From Balanoglossus misakiensis (taxonomy: Eukaryota; Hemichordata): a stretch of DNA of 64,000 bases. Made by a program: the position numbers and the translations under genes. Positions within the stretch are counted from its first letter, which is position 1. Every line of letters starts with the position of its first letter. The notes below the pieces were generated by a model, which searched no databases, was not told the DNA's origin, and worked only from the letters and a program-made list of their open reading frames with translations. Location: assembly GCA_040954595.2 (NCBI GenBank), contig CM082589.2, forward strand, positions 11,098,001 to 11,162,000, read 5' to 3'. Shown one piece after another: positions 34,986-46,529 of this stretch.

Positions 34986-35042
34986 GATAAAGAAAACGAC
35001 AAGAAGAAATCATTTAAAAATTAACGCTGCCAGCACCATTGG

Positions 35043-35275
35043 TTGGGCCCAAACGGTTCCCATGGTTACCAGGGTATGCCAAGGCTGTATTCTGCTGTGA
35101 ATACCAAGATATATGAAAGCTGGTCAAAGGTTACCCCAGGGTCATTGAAAATCGCAAAAAATAGCGTCAAGGACACTGCGGTCTCATTTAGTGATTACAC
35201 TAGAAAAAGTCTACACAGGAGTACAGACAGACAGACACACACATAGAGAGGCAATAAAATATGATGCCCCCCCCC
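35043..35275. repeat. dispersed repeat ending in acagacagacacacacat
   Basis: Contains tggttaccagggtatgcc, gtgaataccaagatatatga and an acagacagacagacacacac end typical of short non-autonomous retroelements. The open frame 35043-35246 is repeat sequence. Confidence 0.4.
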
Positions 35276-35669
35276 AGCCCCGAAAACATCTTGATCTTAT
35301 GTATGCTGGCCTGGTACAATAGACAAACCAGCCAATTAATGAAAATTTTGTACAAATACAGAGCTCAAAGTTGCATTTTAGTGAGCCCAAAAGCAAATTA
35401 ACTCAATGTTATGACAAATTTTACTTTTGCCACTCAAAGTTTGCATCGGTGGGGTGGGATGGCAAGTACTCTTCCCTGATACAATAGACAAACCAGCCAA
35501 TAAATGAAATGAGGTGAAGAATGAAGGTGAAGAATGAATAACTTTATTTGATTCCATTATCTAAACAAACACATCCAATTAACTTCCTACTCAAATTTCA
35601 AAGTAATCAGTCATAGGTTTTGTAAATCATCATGAGAAATCACCCTGAAACCAAATCAAATCAAAAATC

Positions 35670-35966
35670 ATATAAGCCTAGTCGGGCTCTGCGCTCCAGC
35701 TCAAGGAACCAGTTGTGTGTACCAAAGTACAGACTCAAAACATATGGTGGATGTGCCTTTTCCCTTGTCGCGCCACAACTTTGGAATTCTCTGCCATCTG
35801 ACATTCAACAGGCTTCTAGTCTCAACATTTTCAAACAAAAACTCAAGACATTTCTATTTGTCAAAGCCTACGAACACTGATGTTATACTTTCAGCGCCTT
35901 TGGAAATAACATTGTTATTGATTCTGGCGCTTTATAAATGTTTGTTTTGATTTGATTTGATTTGAT
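35670..35966 (+). mobile_element. 5'-truncated LINE 3' end (CR1/L2-like)
   Basis: The open frame ending at 35880 has the C-terminal LINE-ORF pattern LCVPKYRLKTYGG, AFSLVAPQLWNSLPSDI and FKQKLKTFLF. Stop is followed by ggcgctttataaatgtttg and a (tttga)n tail ending at 35966. Only the last 70 or so residues of the polyprotein remain. The element is dead. Confidence 0.8.
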
Positions 35967-35967
35967 C

Positions 35968-36345
35968 CCCCAAAAATATACTATTCAATTCATCAAGTTG
36001 ATTTGAAAAACATACATGCAAATCTTACTTGAGCTACCCCTAACATGACTAACAAATTTTAAAGCAATGGAACAAGCGGTTTTAGAGAAAAAAAATTAAT
36101 TAAACAAGGCTGAAATTGCTCCAAAATTATCAATATGCAAATTTTGCAACATTTCAACAAAAGTATTGTAACTCATATCACCTACATGAAGCTTCATACT
36201 AAATTTTTTTACCACAAATGAGGAAAAAGGCAAAAAATGCATAAAATAGAACATTCAAACTATTAGTTAAAAAAATACAGGATTGTATGTGGTTGACATA
36301 AGGTACTTGCATACCAATTGTCAAATCAATCTGTAAATTATCATG
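35968..36345. repeat. dispersed repeat, copy 1 of a local pair
   Basis: Shares long blocks (atactattcaattcatcaag, aacatacatgcaaatcttac, ttgaacatttcaacaaaagt-like) with 37062-37450. The sequence between the copies (36346-37061) shows no gene. Confidence 0.8.
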
Positions 36346-37061
36346 AGAACAAACCCTGAAACCTTCAAATCAAATTTCAAAGCAGTGGGGGTAAAGGGGG
36401 CACAGTACGATATTTTACCCACAACTCTCCATGATTTGTATCATCGAGATTGTCCATTTAATTACTTTCTGTTTTAGATACTAACAATGATATGAAGTAC
36501 ATATAACTGTATTAAGATTTATCTAGAAAAAGTATGTTGAGGAATTAGAGTGAAAATTTCAAAATCAAGATTTAAAAGCCATAGAAATCAAAGTATTCAT
36601 TCATGTACGTCAAATGTCACACTTAGGAGGAAAGAAGCAATGACTAACTGAGGTGGCCAGTCTCTGTTGAAAGTCAACATGTAAATTTCCATTGTTCTGT
36701 CTATAGAAAAAAATCAATATTGTTTTGTTTGATTAAACAAGTGTTTCAAGTGTCCCTGTTTTACTTCAAACTTTTTTGTATCGGCTGGCTATGCAATTGC
36801 TTATTTTATAAAATTTGTATCTCCTCTTTCAATAATGCATGATTTTGTTTATCATTTGAAATGGTAATTGACAATAAGATTCGCCTTTAAAGCATGCTCT
36901 CAAAATTTGTATTAGTGGTCTACAATTTTCTCTACACATGTGAACTTTGCCTGGTTTGACCGAGTAATCTCTGGTTGTACAAACCAGAGTGATTCATGGG
37001 ATATTTCACGTACTGTGGGGGGTTCTGAGAAGAGTTTTGACCGAAAATGGCAAAAATCATC

Positions 37062-37450
37062 CCAAAAATATACTATTCAATTCATCAAGTTGATTTGAAA
37101 AACATACATGCAAATCTTACTTGGGCTACCCCTAATATGACTAACAAATTTCAAAGCAATGTAACAACCGGTTTAAAAAAAAAATTCAAAAACGGCCGAA
37201 ATTGCTCCAAAATTATGAATATGCAAATTTTGCAACATTTTAACAAAAGTATGCTAACTCATATCACCTATATGAAGCTTCATACTAAATTTCAAAGAAG
37301 TCGTCTCATCAATTTTAGAAAAGTAGATGTTTTACCAAAAATGAGGAAAAAGGCAAAAAATGCATAAAAATAGAACATTCAAACTATTCAAAATACAGGA
37401 CTGTATGTGGTTGACATAAGGTACTTGCATACCAATTGTCAAATCAATCT
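37062..37450. repeat. dispersed repeat, copy 2 of a local pair
   Basis: Counterpart of 35968-36345, ending gtacttgcataccaattgtc. The open frame 37047-37367 here is repeat sequence, not a gene. Confidence 0.8.
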
Positions 37451-37797
37451 GACCAGTGGTTTTGACCAATTTCAAATTTTCCCAGCTAATTTGCATTTAT
37501 TTAACAATTTCAACTGAATATGGCTGCCAGGTCAAATGACTGATTTGAATTTCAAGGTGCACACTCATTGGCAAGGACAACTGTGACAAATTCAAGAAGC
37601 ATAGGTGTGGCAGGTTTTCAGAGCAAGGTGTAAAAAATATCCAGGGAATGGGGCCCAAGCTCCTAAAAACCCAGCACAATACCAATAGGGACTCATATTA
37701 CTAACAAAGTGTAAGCCTGTAATAAGTCAAAAGCTGCACATCTTTTTACCACCTCGTGCCAGTACTAAGCAATAAGACTTTTTATAGAGTTGTTTAA

Positions 37798-38524
37798 GGT
37801 GGCACTGCATGAAACCGTCGAGACTTTTTCAGAGGCCTATTTCTCATCAAAGACAAAGTTTAAACCCCCATAAACCATATATATTCTGGAAGCTGAGATT
37901 TTGAACTTTTGTTTGAGTTGCAAATATTATTGATCCCCGGAAATGGTGGCGATTTTGGGCGAAAAAACCCATTTTTTGATATTATGTCATGAAATTTAAA
38001 ATAGGTAAAAAAGTTGACCATGCATCATGCATCTTAATATGTCATTCGAAACTAAAGTACACGTGCAAAAAAACGCTAATTTTGTTTTGCGTTATCTGCT
38101 TCCATTGAGGAGTAACAGCGTTTGAAAGTTAGATTTTCTGAAAATTTGATCAAATTCACGGTGAGTTGTATTGAGTTTATTCCCGCTAGGGACACTTTAT
38201 CGACATACAAAACTAGCGTTTTGTTGGATGGGTCATACACAATTCCCTGTCAAAATTTGAGCAAATTCGGCCAATGCAGGGCGAAGCTATTTTAGTCCGA
38301 AGTTGTCAAAAGCAGCGAAAATGCAAACCGAGAAAAACGGCCATTTGCATTGTTGACACCTATTTGTTAAGCTGTGAACTCATTCAGAAAAGTGCTATTT
38401 GGGGGTGATTGTGCACCATTTCCGCCAAGACGTATTAGTCAGGATGTGGGTGAGTATTAGGCCTACCGATTTATGTAAAAAAGTAAAATTTGGCAAAAAT
38501 CACAACTTTTCATGCAATGCCACC
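37798..38524. mobile_element. TTAA-type MITE, family 4 (727 bp)
   Basis: Ends GGTGGCACTGCATGAAA and TTTCATGCAATGCCACC, flanked by TTAA at 37794-37797 and 38525-38528. No transposase inside; a non-autonomous piggyBac-type element is the simplest reading. Confidence 0.85.
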
Positions 38525-38559
38525 TTAATTGTCTCTGCTGATGCCAGAGATTGAAAAAG

Positions 38560-40215
38560 AATCCTACAAGTTAGGATTTTCAGAAACAATGATAGCTATT
38601 TCTATTACTGTTTGTAAACAAAAATGTGATGTTCACCGCCTTGTTTTCAGAAAAGTATTTACATAAATGTTTTTCCATAGAGTTAACACAGACATTGGCA
38701 GCCATCTTGAATTTCAAAAACTGCAACAATATCTCCAATGCAACAAATCTGCAAATTGTACTATTTGACACCTGACTTAGGTCAAGGGGTTTCAGAGATG
38801 ATGACTACTCTTCAGACTTAGACAAAATAATAATGCAATATTCAGCGGAATTTCAAAAGCATTGACTAAGATCACCAAGGGACAATTCATACCAAAGATC
38901 AAAACAATTAGACGTACCTATTTTAAAGATCATTATGAAAACTTTACAGATTCGGTTATAATGTAAATAAAAGTAGATCACCCCTGTGGACATGGCAATC
39001 AGACATGCATATTCTGACAAGATTTTTTGTTTGTACAAAAAGGCAACTGTCTCCAAAATACAAAATTACAGATTATGTCACATACCTCAGGGAGATCAAT
39101 ACTAAATTTCAGAGAAAATTTCCCCCCAAATATGCAAATTTCACCATATTTTGAAGAAACAACTTGTGTCATACCTAGAAACCTGCATAGTCAAAGTAAT
39201 CTACGAGCTTAGCTTTTTTCTTCCAAAAACAGCAAAAAACTTGTTCCAAACTACAAATATGCAGAATTCAACACAATTTGAACACACATTACTTCGCCAC
39301 CCCAAGAAACCTGCACACCAATTTTAAAAGCACTTGCGCCAGTGATTTCAGAAAAGAAAAATGTTGACAGACATAGGATGACTGAACATCTATCTACCTG
39401 TCAGATAACTTTTGCAGTGCTGAGAGCAGAGCTAGAGATTGGTGTTGTCTTTTTACATTTTAAATCATCACACTTTGCTACTCAAAGCTACTATTCTGCT
39501 ATGCTTGAGAAATGACTTGGGACCATTTTTGGCAAACAATAGTCACTAATCTTCCTCAGTTTATAGTAAAATGTACCGACACTGTTTTAGTAATGTACTG
39601 AAAATGTTCAGACTATTTCTTGTGTCTGCATATGTCTTTAGTACAGAAGAATAATCTATCCGGTTGTCATTTCTCTGTTTATTCAGAAATAAACTAGTCT
39701 GGGTTGCAACAGTAAAAATTTTAAAATATTCATACCCTTTCTGAAGGATGTTCAAAACCAATACCTATGTGAAGCATTATATCAAATTTGCTGGGTAACT
39801 GTGGATTTATAACTTTTGCTAATTACAGTGCTAACTCACACTGGATGATTCGACGGTAATTTTAGATTCATATGAAGATTTTTTACCAATAATGTTGAAA
39901 AATACAAACAAATGCATCAAAAATAGAAAATCAAAATTAGCTCAAAACATACAGGACTGTATGAGGTAGGCATAAGGTACTTGCATACCAATTTCCAAAT
40001 CAATCTGACCAGCAGTTGTTGAATTTTGCGAGTTTTGACCAATTTCACATTTTCCAGCTAATTTGCATATATTTGGTAATGACATTTTCATGTTAACAAA
40101 CTCCAATCTACAGCCCAGCCTGCATCTGCACACCAAATATCGAGGTGATATGCACAACGGTTTTCAAGTTTTAGATGTGGACGGACATACAGACATACAT
40201 CCATACAAACAGACA
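38560..40215. repeat. diverged copies of a dispersed repeat family
   Basis: The family ends with ttttgaccaatttcacat, cagctaatttgcatat, gacaaactccaat, ccaaatatcgaggt and ggacggacatacagacatac. It recurs at about 42290-42490, 42740-42970, 47640-47830, 49650-49870 and 50170-50400, often ending ataaggtcccatggta. Probably a non-autonomous retroelement; family unknown. Confidence 0.6.
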
Positions 40216-40219
40216 GACA

Positions 40220-40421
40220 TACTGTAAAACACTTTATTTTCGCGAGCAATTAATTTTCGCCAAATACGCGAGAGCCAAAATAACGTGAAAATAAAAAGTC
40301 GCGTAAATTGTTTTTGAAGATAACGATGCAGTGAATGAAATAAGAGAACGCGAAAATTAATACTCGCGAAACAGTGGCCTCTCTCGATATCGCGAAAAAT
40401 TTAACTCGCGAAAATACAGTA
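40220..40421. mobile_element. TACTGTAAAAC MITE inserted in the dispersed repeat
   Basis: Begins TACTGTAAAACACTTTAT and ends gcgaaaatacagta, interrupting the acatacagacatac / acatccatacataaatac tail of the surrounding repeat. It is the best match to the copy at 4250. Confidence 0.8.
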
Positions 40422-41623
40422 CATCCATACATAAATACAGACGCAACTGATTCCATAAGGCCCATGGTACATACCATATGGGACCTAAAAACTGCAGAAG
40501 CTACACAAAACATTAATACTGAAAACATGGCAAACAGTTGTTGCTAACGGGGTTTTAAATCTCCCTTATAGATATTTTTGAACTCCCAATTTATGATTAT
40601 TGACTGTTTGATTGATTAGTTGTTGCACAAATGATAGTATTATCAAAGTAAATAATATCTGTGAGAAATTTCTTTTCATATTTATTTGAATATGGATAGG
40701 GTAAGATGGGGGTTAAACAAAACTACATTTGTTCAAAAGTGGCAAAAACACAAATATGCAAAAATCACTATAATTGTACACCATCTTACTTAAATCACTA
40801 CAAGGAACATTCCTGTCAAAGTTCAAAGCAATCTGACAAGCGCTTTCAGACACAGCGAATTTGATAACCATCTACAAATATATTTTTATTTTTTAAACAA
40901 TTCTTTTACAACACCTTACTTGGGTTACCCCCCTAGGAATCTGCATTCTGAGCAAAAATTACAAAATTGCTCAAAATTATAAATATACCAATTTCACAAC
41001 AATTTGCAATTTGAACAAAAACTATGGCTTTCAGAAAGGAAGATTTTTCTTTACCAATAATGCAGTAAAAGACAAAACAATAAAAATAGAAAATTCATAA
41101 TATTAGCTCAAAACAAAACATACAGGACTGTATGGCATTTATTGACATTTATAAGAATATGGACAGGGTATGATAGGGGGGGGGAATTATAAATTCCAAG
41201 GGGGTCATCAATTTTTTGTCATAGCTTTTTGGGGCCATAGAAAAAATAACCTAAAAAGTAGGAAATCCTACGTCCCCCTAAGCTTTCATTCTGGCCAACA
41301 ACTTTTTATGAAGGCTTCTGCAGTTGTTAAAAACAGATTGCCTGCTATGTTAGACTATCAATCTATAGAGGGGATGAAAAATGTCCTTTTGTCAAGTGTC
41401 TGGATTTTGATAACTTCAACAGGTAAAAATATATTTGTAGATGTTTATCAAATTCGCTATGTCTGAAACAGTATGCTTGCAAATGTATTAATATAGTCAG
41501 ATAATATGAATAGTGAAGATAGCAAAACAAACAGGTTTATGCTTATAGCCATAACTTCTATTAGTGATGTACATGTTGTACTTAGCAAATAATTGTTATG
41601 ATCAACTTGGTTTTTATTGCACA

Positions 41624-42086
41624 AGATCTTTTTATTGCATCCATGTTTCGTTTCATTCTGGATAATAGTCTGTCTAAATAAGTTAACAGGCTTGATGAGG
41701 GTTATTTTAAACAGTGTTCTCAAAAAACCTGCAATGTCATGCCCTATATTTATAAAGTTGAGGAGAGGTTGTATTCCTAGCAGGATGTTGAAATCATTGG
41801 AGGACAAACCCTGCCAGTACCAAAAGTTGCTGGGTGTTATAAATGTTTGAGTAACCCCCCCCCCTTCCCCAATAACACAATATATACTAAAACATTTTTA
41901 CAACATCTTACTCAGTTTACCCTTAGGAATATGCCTACCAAATCAATCTGGCATGCAGTTTTAAAGAAAAAAAAATGACCAAAAGTGGCAAAAATTGCTC
42001 AAAATTAAAATATGCAAATTTTTCAACAATTTGAACAAAACTTTGGTTACTCAGACAACCATTAGAAGCTTCATACTAAAATTCAA
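41624..42086. repeat. 463-bp duplicated segment, source-like copy
   Basis: Almost identical to 43232-43699: the poly-C length at about 41852 and a few bases differ. Both contain an open frame on each strand, but both frames are within the repeat and match no family I know. Confidence 0.85.
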
Positions 42087-43120
42087 AGAATGAGGCCTAT
42101 AACTTTAAGAAATGATGATTTCTTTACCAATAATGTGGAATAATACAAAAAATGCATAAAAGATTTTTGGCATAAAAAATTAAAAATCGATAATATTAGC
42201 TCAAAACATACAGGACTGTTTGAGGTAGACATAAGGTACATTCATACTGATTTTCAAATGAATGTGACCAGTGGTTGTTGAGTTTGAGTTTTGACCAATT
42301 TCACATTTTCCTAGCTAATTTGCATATTTTTGGCAATGACAGCTTCATTTGAACAAACTCCAATCTTCAGCCTGGCCTGCATCTACACACCAAATATCGA
42401 GGTCATATGCCCAGCGGTTTTCAAGTTTGTGATGTGGACGGACATACAGACATACATACATACATCCACCGATATCATAAGGTCCCATGGTAAAGCAAAT
42501 GGGACCTTACAAAACTATGATAACTCAGATCACCTATGAAGCTTCATACTAAATTTCAAATAAGTCAGCTGATCAATTCCAGAAAAGCAGATTTTCTACC
42601 GATAATGTGGAAAGAGACAAAAAATACATAAAAAATCGAAAATTCACATTAGCTCACAACATATAGAACTGTGTGAGGTTAACATAACTTACAGGAATAC
42701 CAATTTTCAATTTTGAAAGCAATTTGCTCAGTAGTTGTCGAGTTCCCGAGTTTGGACGAATTTGACACTTTCCCAGCTAATTTGCATATTTTGGCAATGA
42801 CAAGTTCATTTTGACAACTCCCACTTAATGCCCTGCCTGCATCTCCACACTAAATATCAAGGTCACATGCCAGTGGTTTCCAAGTGTTTGATATTGATAG
42901 ACATACAGACAAACATCCATACAGACATCCATATATACAGGTGCTACTGATCCCATAAGGTCCCATGGTATAAATACATATACCTGCACCAAATGGGACC
43001 TAATAATTCTGATAAAATGCCTACATAGTAAGTTTAAAAACCAATTGTACCTTCAACGTCCTTGGACAACAATGGCTAATATTACTTGCCAAGGGCGACT
43101 AGAATTTTGGGGGCCTGATG

Positions 43121-43810
43121 CAATTCTGATACATGTACTTCATGATTTAGAGATATTGTGAAAATCCTGTCAACCGAATTACAGGGAAATCAGATTTTCC
43201 ATGTAAAATCATATCACCCAAAAATGTCAAGATCTTTTTATTGCATCCATGTTTCGTTTCATTCTGGATAATAGTCTGTCTAAATAAGTTAACAGGCTTG
43301 ATGAGGGTTATTTTAAACAGTGTTCTCAAAAAACCTGCAATGTCATGCCCTATATTTATAAAGTTGAGGAGAGGTTGTATTCCTAGCAGGATGTTGAAAT
43401 CATTGGAGGACAAACCCTGCCAGTACCAAAAGTTGCTGGGTGTTATAAATGTTTGAGTAACCCCCCCCCCCCCCCTTCCCCAATAACACAATATATACTA
43501 AAACATTTTTACAACATCTTACTCAGTTTACCCTTAGGAATATGCCTACCAAATCAATCTGGCATGCAGTTTTAAAGAAAAAAAAATGACCAAAAGTGGC
43601 AAAAATTGCTCAAAATTAAAATATGCAAATTTTTCAACAATTTGAACAAAACTTTGGTTACTCAGGCAACCATTAGAAGCTTCATACTAAAATTCAATTC
43701 AATTCTGATACATGTACTTCATGATTTAGAGATATTGTGAAAATCCTGTCAACCGAATTACAGGGAAATTAGATTTTCCATGTAAAATCATATCACCCAA
43801 AAATGTCAAG
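43121..43810. repeat. inserted 0.46-kb segment between 111-bp direct repeats
   Basis: 43121-43231 and 43700-43810 are direct copies (caattctgatacatg to aaatgtcaag). Between them is the segment found also at 41624-42086. The related copy at 50638 has only one such 111-bp unit and no insert. Confidence 0.8.
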
Positions 43811-44164
43811 TGTCGAAAATAATTTTGAAACAAAAAGTCTACTCAAAATCATACCAAAATTTAAATTTTAAAGCAGTACGTTAGGCAAGCAATTTGAGAA
43901 TGAAGAAACTTACAAAAAAATTATAAATTGAAAATAACTTACAAATGCCGGACACAAACTTACAATCACTACCATATTACTGTACAAGTTAAAAGGACAT
44001 TGTACCAGCAGAGACATTGCGATCGAGCAATCCCCAAGATATACATGACATGGTCTAATTACAAATATTGAATATGTAAAATAGGTACACAACACTTCCA
44101 TTCTTTCAGTACAGTCAGCTGCTTGTTAACAATAGGCATGTAGCTATTTCATCAACACCTTTCA

Positions 44165-44725
44165 ATCATTAACTGGTTTATCTAGTGTCCCATGTCAGGG
44201 GACTTGCCCCCACCCCATGATAACTTTGAGCGGCGACGGTTAAATTTATCCTCCCCAACATACTGGTAGTTGAGTTAATTTGCTTTTGCCGGGTTCATAA
44301 AAATGCAGCTTTGAGCTCTGTATTTTATAAAATTTTCTTACGTGGGAGGGGGACACCCCTTCCCACACCCACCCCCTTCAATTCCCGGTTTACAATGTCT
44401 CCCAACACAGAATACAAATACTTAAAAAATAAAAACCATGTTCAGTTTTAATACCCACTGATGAGGGGAAGCATCAGTTTCAAAGTCTTTTCATGGGAGC
44501 GCTGTTTTTCTTTTTTACAAGATAGATAAGTGATGTGTTTTGCTCTGTGAAAGAAAATGGGGGGGGGGATTTTAAAATTTTGGCAGTTCAGAAGGGGGTG
44601 GGGGATTTGAAAATATTTCGGGTTGTGTACAGGGGGGGGGCATGTGAAAATTAGCAGTAAAAAAATTGAATTTCCCCCCCCCCCCCCCCATCCAGAGGTG
44701 TTTGTGAATGGAGCCTAAGCTAAAG
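44165..44725. other. G/C homopolymer-rich stretch
   Basis: Runs of 8 to 16 G or C at 44340-44380, 44560-44640 and 44675-44690. Absent from duplication copy B. G-quadruplex potential; no gene. Confidence 0.6.
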
Positions 44726-45146
44726 CTAAAGTGATAATGGGTCATAACAGACAAAATAACAAAATGTGAAAAACATTTAATGAGTTTAATATGCTAACTA
44801 CGGAGACAGACATGTTTGACCAAAGCATGAAATACACAAAATGTATCATTTCTTCCACCTCTTACTACAGTGGGTTGTAGACTTTTCGCCCAGAATGCAA
44901 TGTGATTTGACCCCCTAGCGCAAAGTGAAAACCTATTTAAGGCAGCCAGAATTTTCTGCATAGTATGACGGAAACATTTGTAAAGTCATGGCTAGCGTGG
45001 GCTGGTAAGTTTATATGGGGCTCTCCATGATAACCAGTTGTGGCTTACCACCACCATAATTTTGAAAGGGCGACTTCACTATTTGATGGGAAAAGGTAGC
45101 CTTTACAAACAAGCTATGGAGCATGTATACAGCAAGTTGTGCTTAC

Positions 45147-45219
45147 CGGAAAGCGGTCTTGGATCAGGCCTAGGTATTCTCTTCCTCCTCCGGCATACGT
45201 TGAAATGCTGTGTTTAAGA
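45147..45219 (-). other. exon-like module A, copy 1
   Basis: 73 bp between ttgattcacag and gtaagcac on the minus strand, identical in copy 2 (51884-51956). One open frame would encode LKHSISTYAGGGREYLGL. No known protein or RNA was recognised. Confidence 0.3.
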
Positions 45220-46396
45220 CTGTGAATCAAATATATGCTTATCAATTAGTAACCAATCAACCTTGCTTTAGAATTATTTGGGCCATACTAATTAGTGAAA
45301 ATATGCAAAACATGGTATAATATAGGGTCAGACTGTGCTGCGATAATGTACGTGGAATACGAATCAGAGAAATCTGTAACAGCGATCTTGAAACTCCATT
45401 TACATCAGTACTGCAGTAAAGTGGTCCACATGGGTATACCACAAACATGGCAGTTAGGTGACAAGTGAAACTGACATCATATCTGTAAACGACAGGTGTA
45501 CACACACTTTGACATCTACGTAACACTGTACAATGATTTCTTAATGTTTGTTGTGAAAATGAAACTTACATTTGATCCACCTCACTTTTCATACAACTGA
45601 TTAGCGCAAGAATGTAAATTGTTGGCAATTATAAAACATTTATTTTACTATAGAAAAGTAAGCCTTTACATTTAAACTTTGAATATCAGTATACTAAAAT
45701 GTTTCAAACGTGGCTGTCAGTATATCTCATGGCATGGTGGCAGAAGTACATGTTGTTACCAGGGAAGACACATTGAACATAGACAAGCGCACTAGTCGCT
45801 TGGTGATTTTTCATCTAGATTCTCAAAACTTTCTGTGCATTTGGTAGCTTTGAGCAAGTTTCTGGTACTGAGCTGAGTTTCGAATTTGGAACTGGGCTGC
45901 TTTGGCTTTGATTACCATGGGCCAATATGATCTTATGCACACATTTTTGAAAAAAACTCCAGCCTGTTTGTGTCGTGATCTATATTTTTCTTTGTGGCCT
46001 AAGGTATTGTTTTATTTCACTATAAACAACATTACTTTCCTTCATGTGTCTATATATAATAATAGATCTCTTAGCCAGTTTGATGAAGCATAGTGTTGGA
46101 CTAGCACACTTTCAGCCAAAATTACGGTATCTCCCCGTGTATTGGTATGGGAGTAATTTCTAGCTATATGGTTAAGGAAATGCATCCAAATTTAATTTAT
46201 GCTTCACATGAAGATTTGAACTTGACCATTTAATTCATGTCATCACGATCATATCACAGGCAATCGAGGCTAGAATTCGAAGGAAAAAAGTATTGATAAC
46301 TGGAAGGTGTAAATTAGTTCGTAGACATACATTGTTTCCTATTGTTTCGGTTGTGCCACGCCCGATAAAAGCAAATATACAGCAAGTCATGCTTAC

Positions 46397-46471
46397 CATT
46401 GAGCGGTCTTAAACTCGCCCCAGACGAGGAAGAGAATCCCGAGTTGAAATGCAGACAATTTCAGGCAGCAT
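46397..46471 (-). other. exon-like module B, copy 1
   Basis: 75 bp between ttgattcacag and gtaagcat on the minus strand, clearly related to module A but with the central gaggaagagaat word in inverted orientation. Joining B to A keeps one frame open. Copy 2 (52882-52956) differs by four transitions. Confidence 0.3.
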
Positions 46472-46529
46472 CTGTGAATCAAATAGATATAGAAGTTAGT
46501 AACCAGTCATAGTAGCTCTAAGTTGGGTG

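Larger units (their letters stand above)
40725..46520. repeat. segmental duplication, copy A
   Basis: Collinear with 49130-53010 through many long blocks, for example around 40725/49138, 42515/49930, 43870/50780, 45020/51750 and 46370/52860. It differs by insertions in this copy (43232-43699, about 44165-44725 and about 45330-45945). No host gene was recognised. Confidence 0.8.

Noticed and set aside
41170-41466. Plus-strand 98-codon ORF
   Set aside because: It lies in dispersed repeat sequence and has no recognisable domain or splice context.
43147-43491. Minus-strand ORF of about 114 codons, duplicated near 41.5 kb
   Set aside because: It lies entirely within a repeated segment with open frames on both strands, and I recognise no domain.
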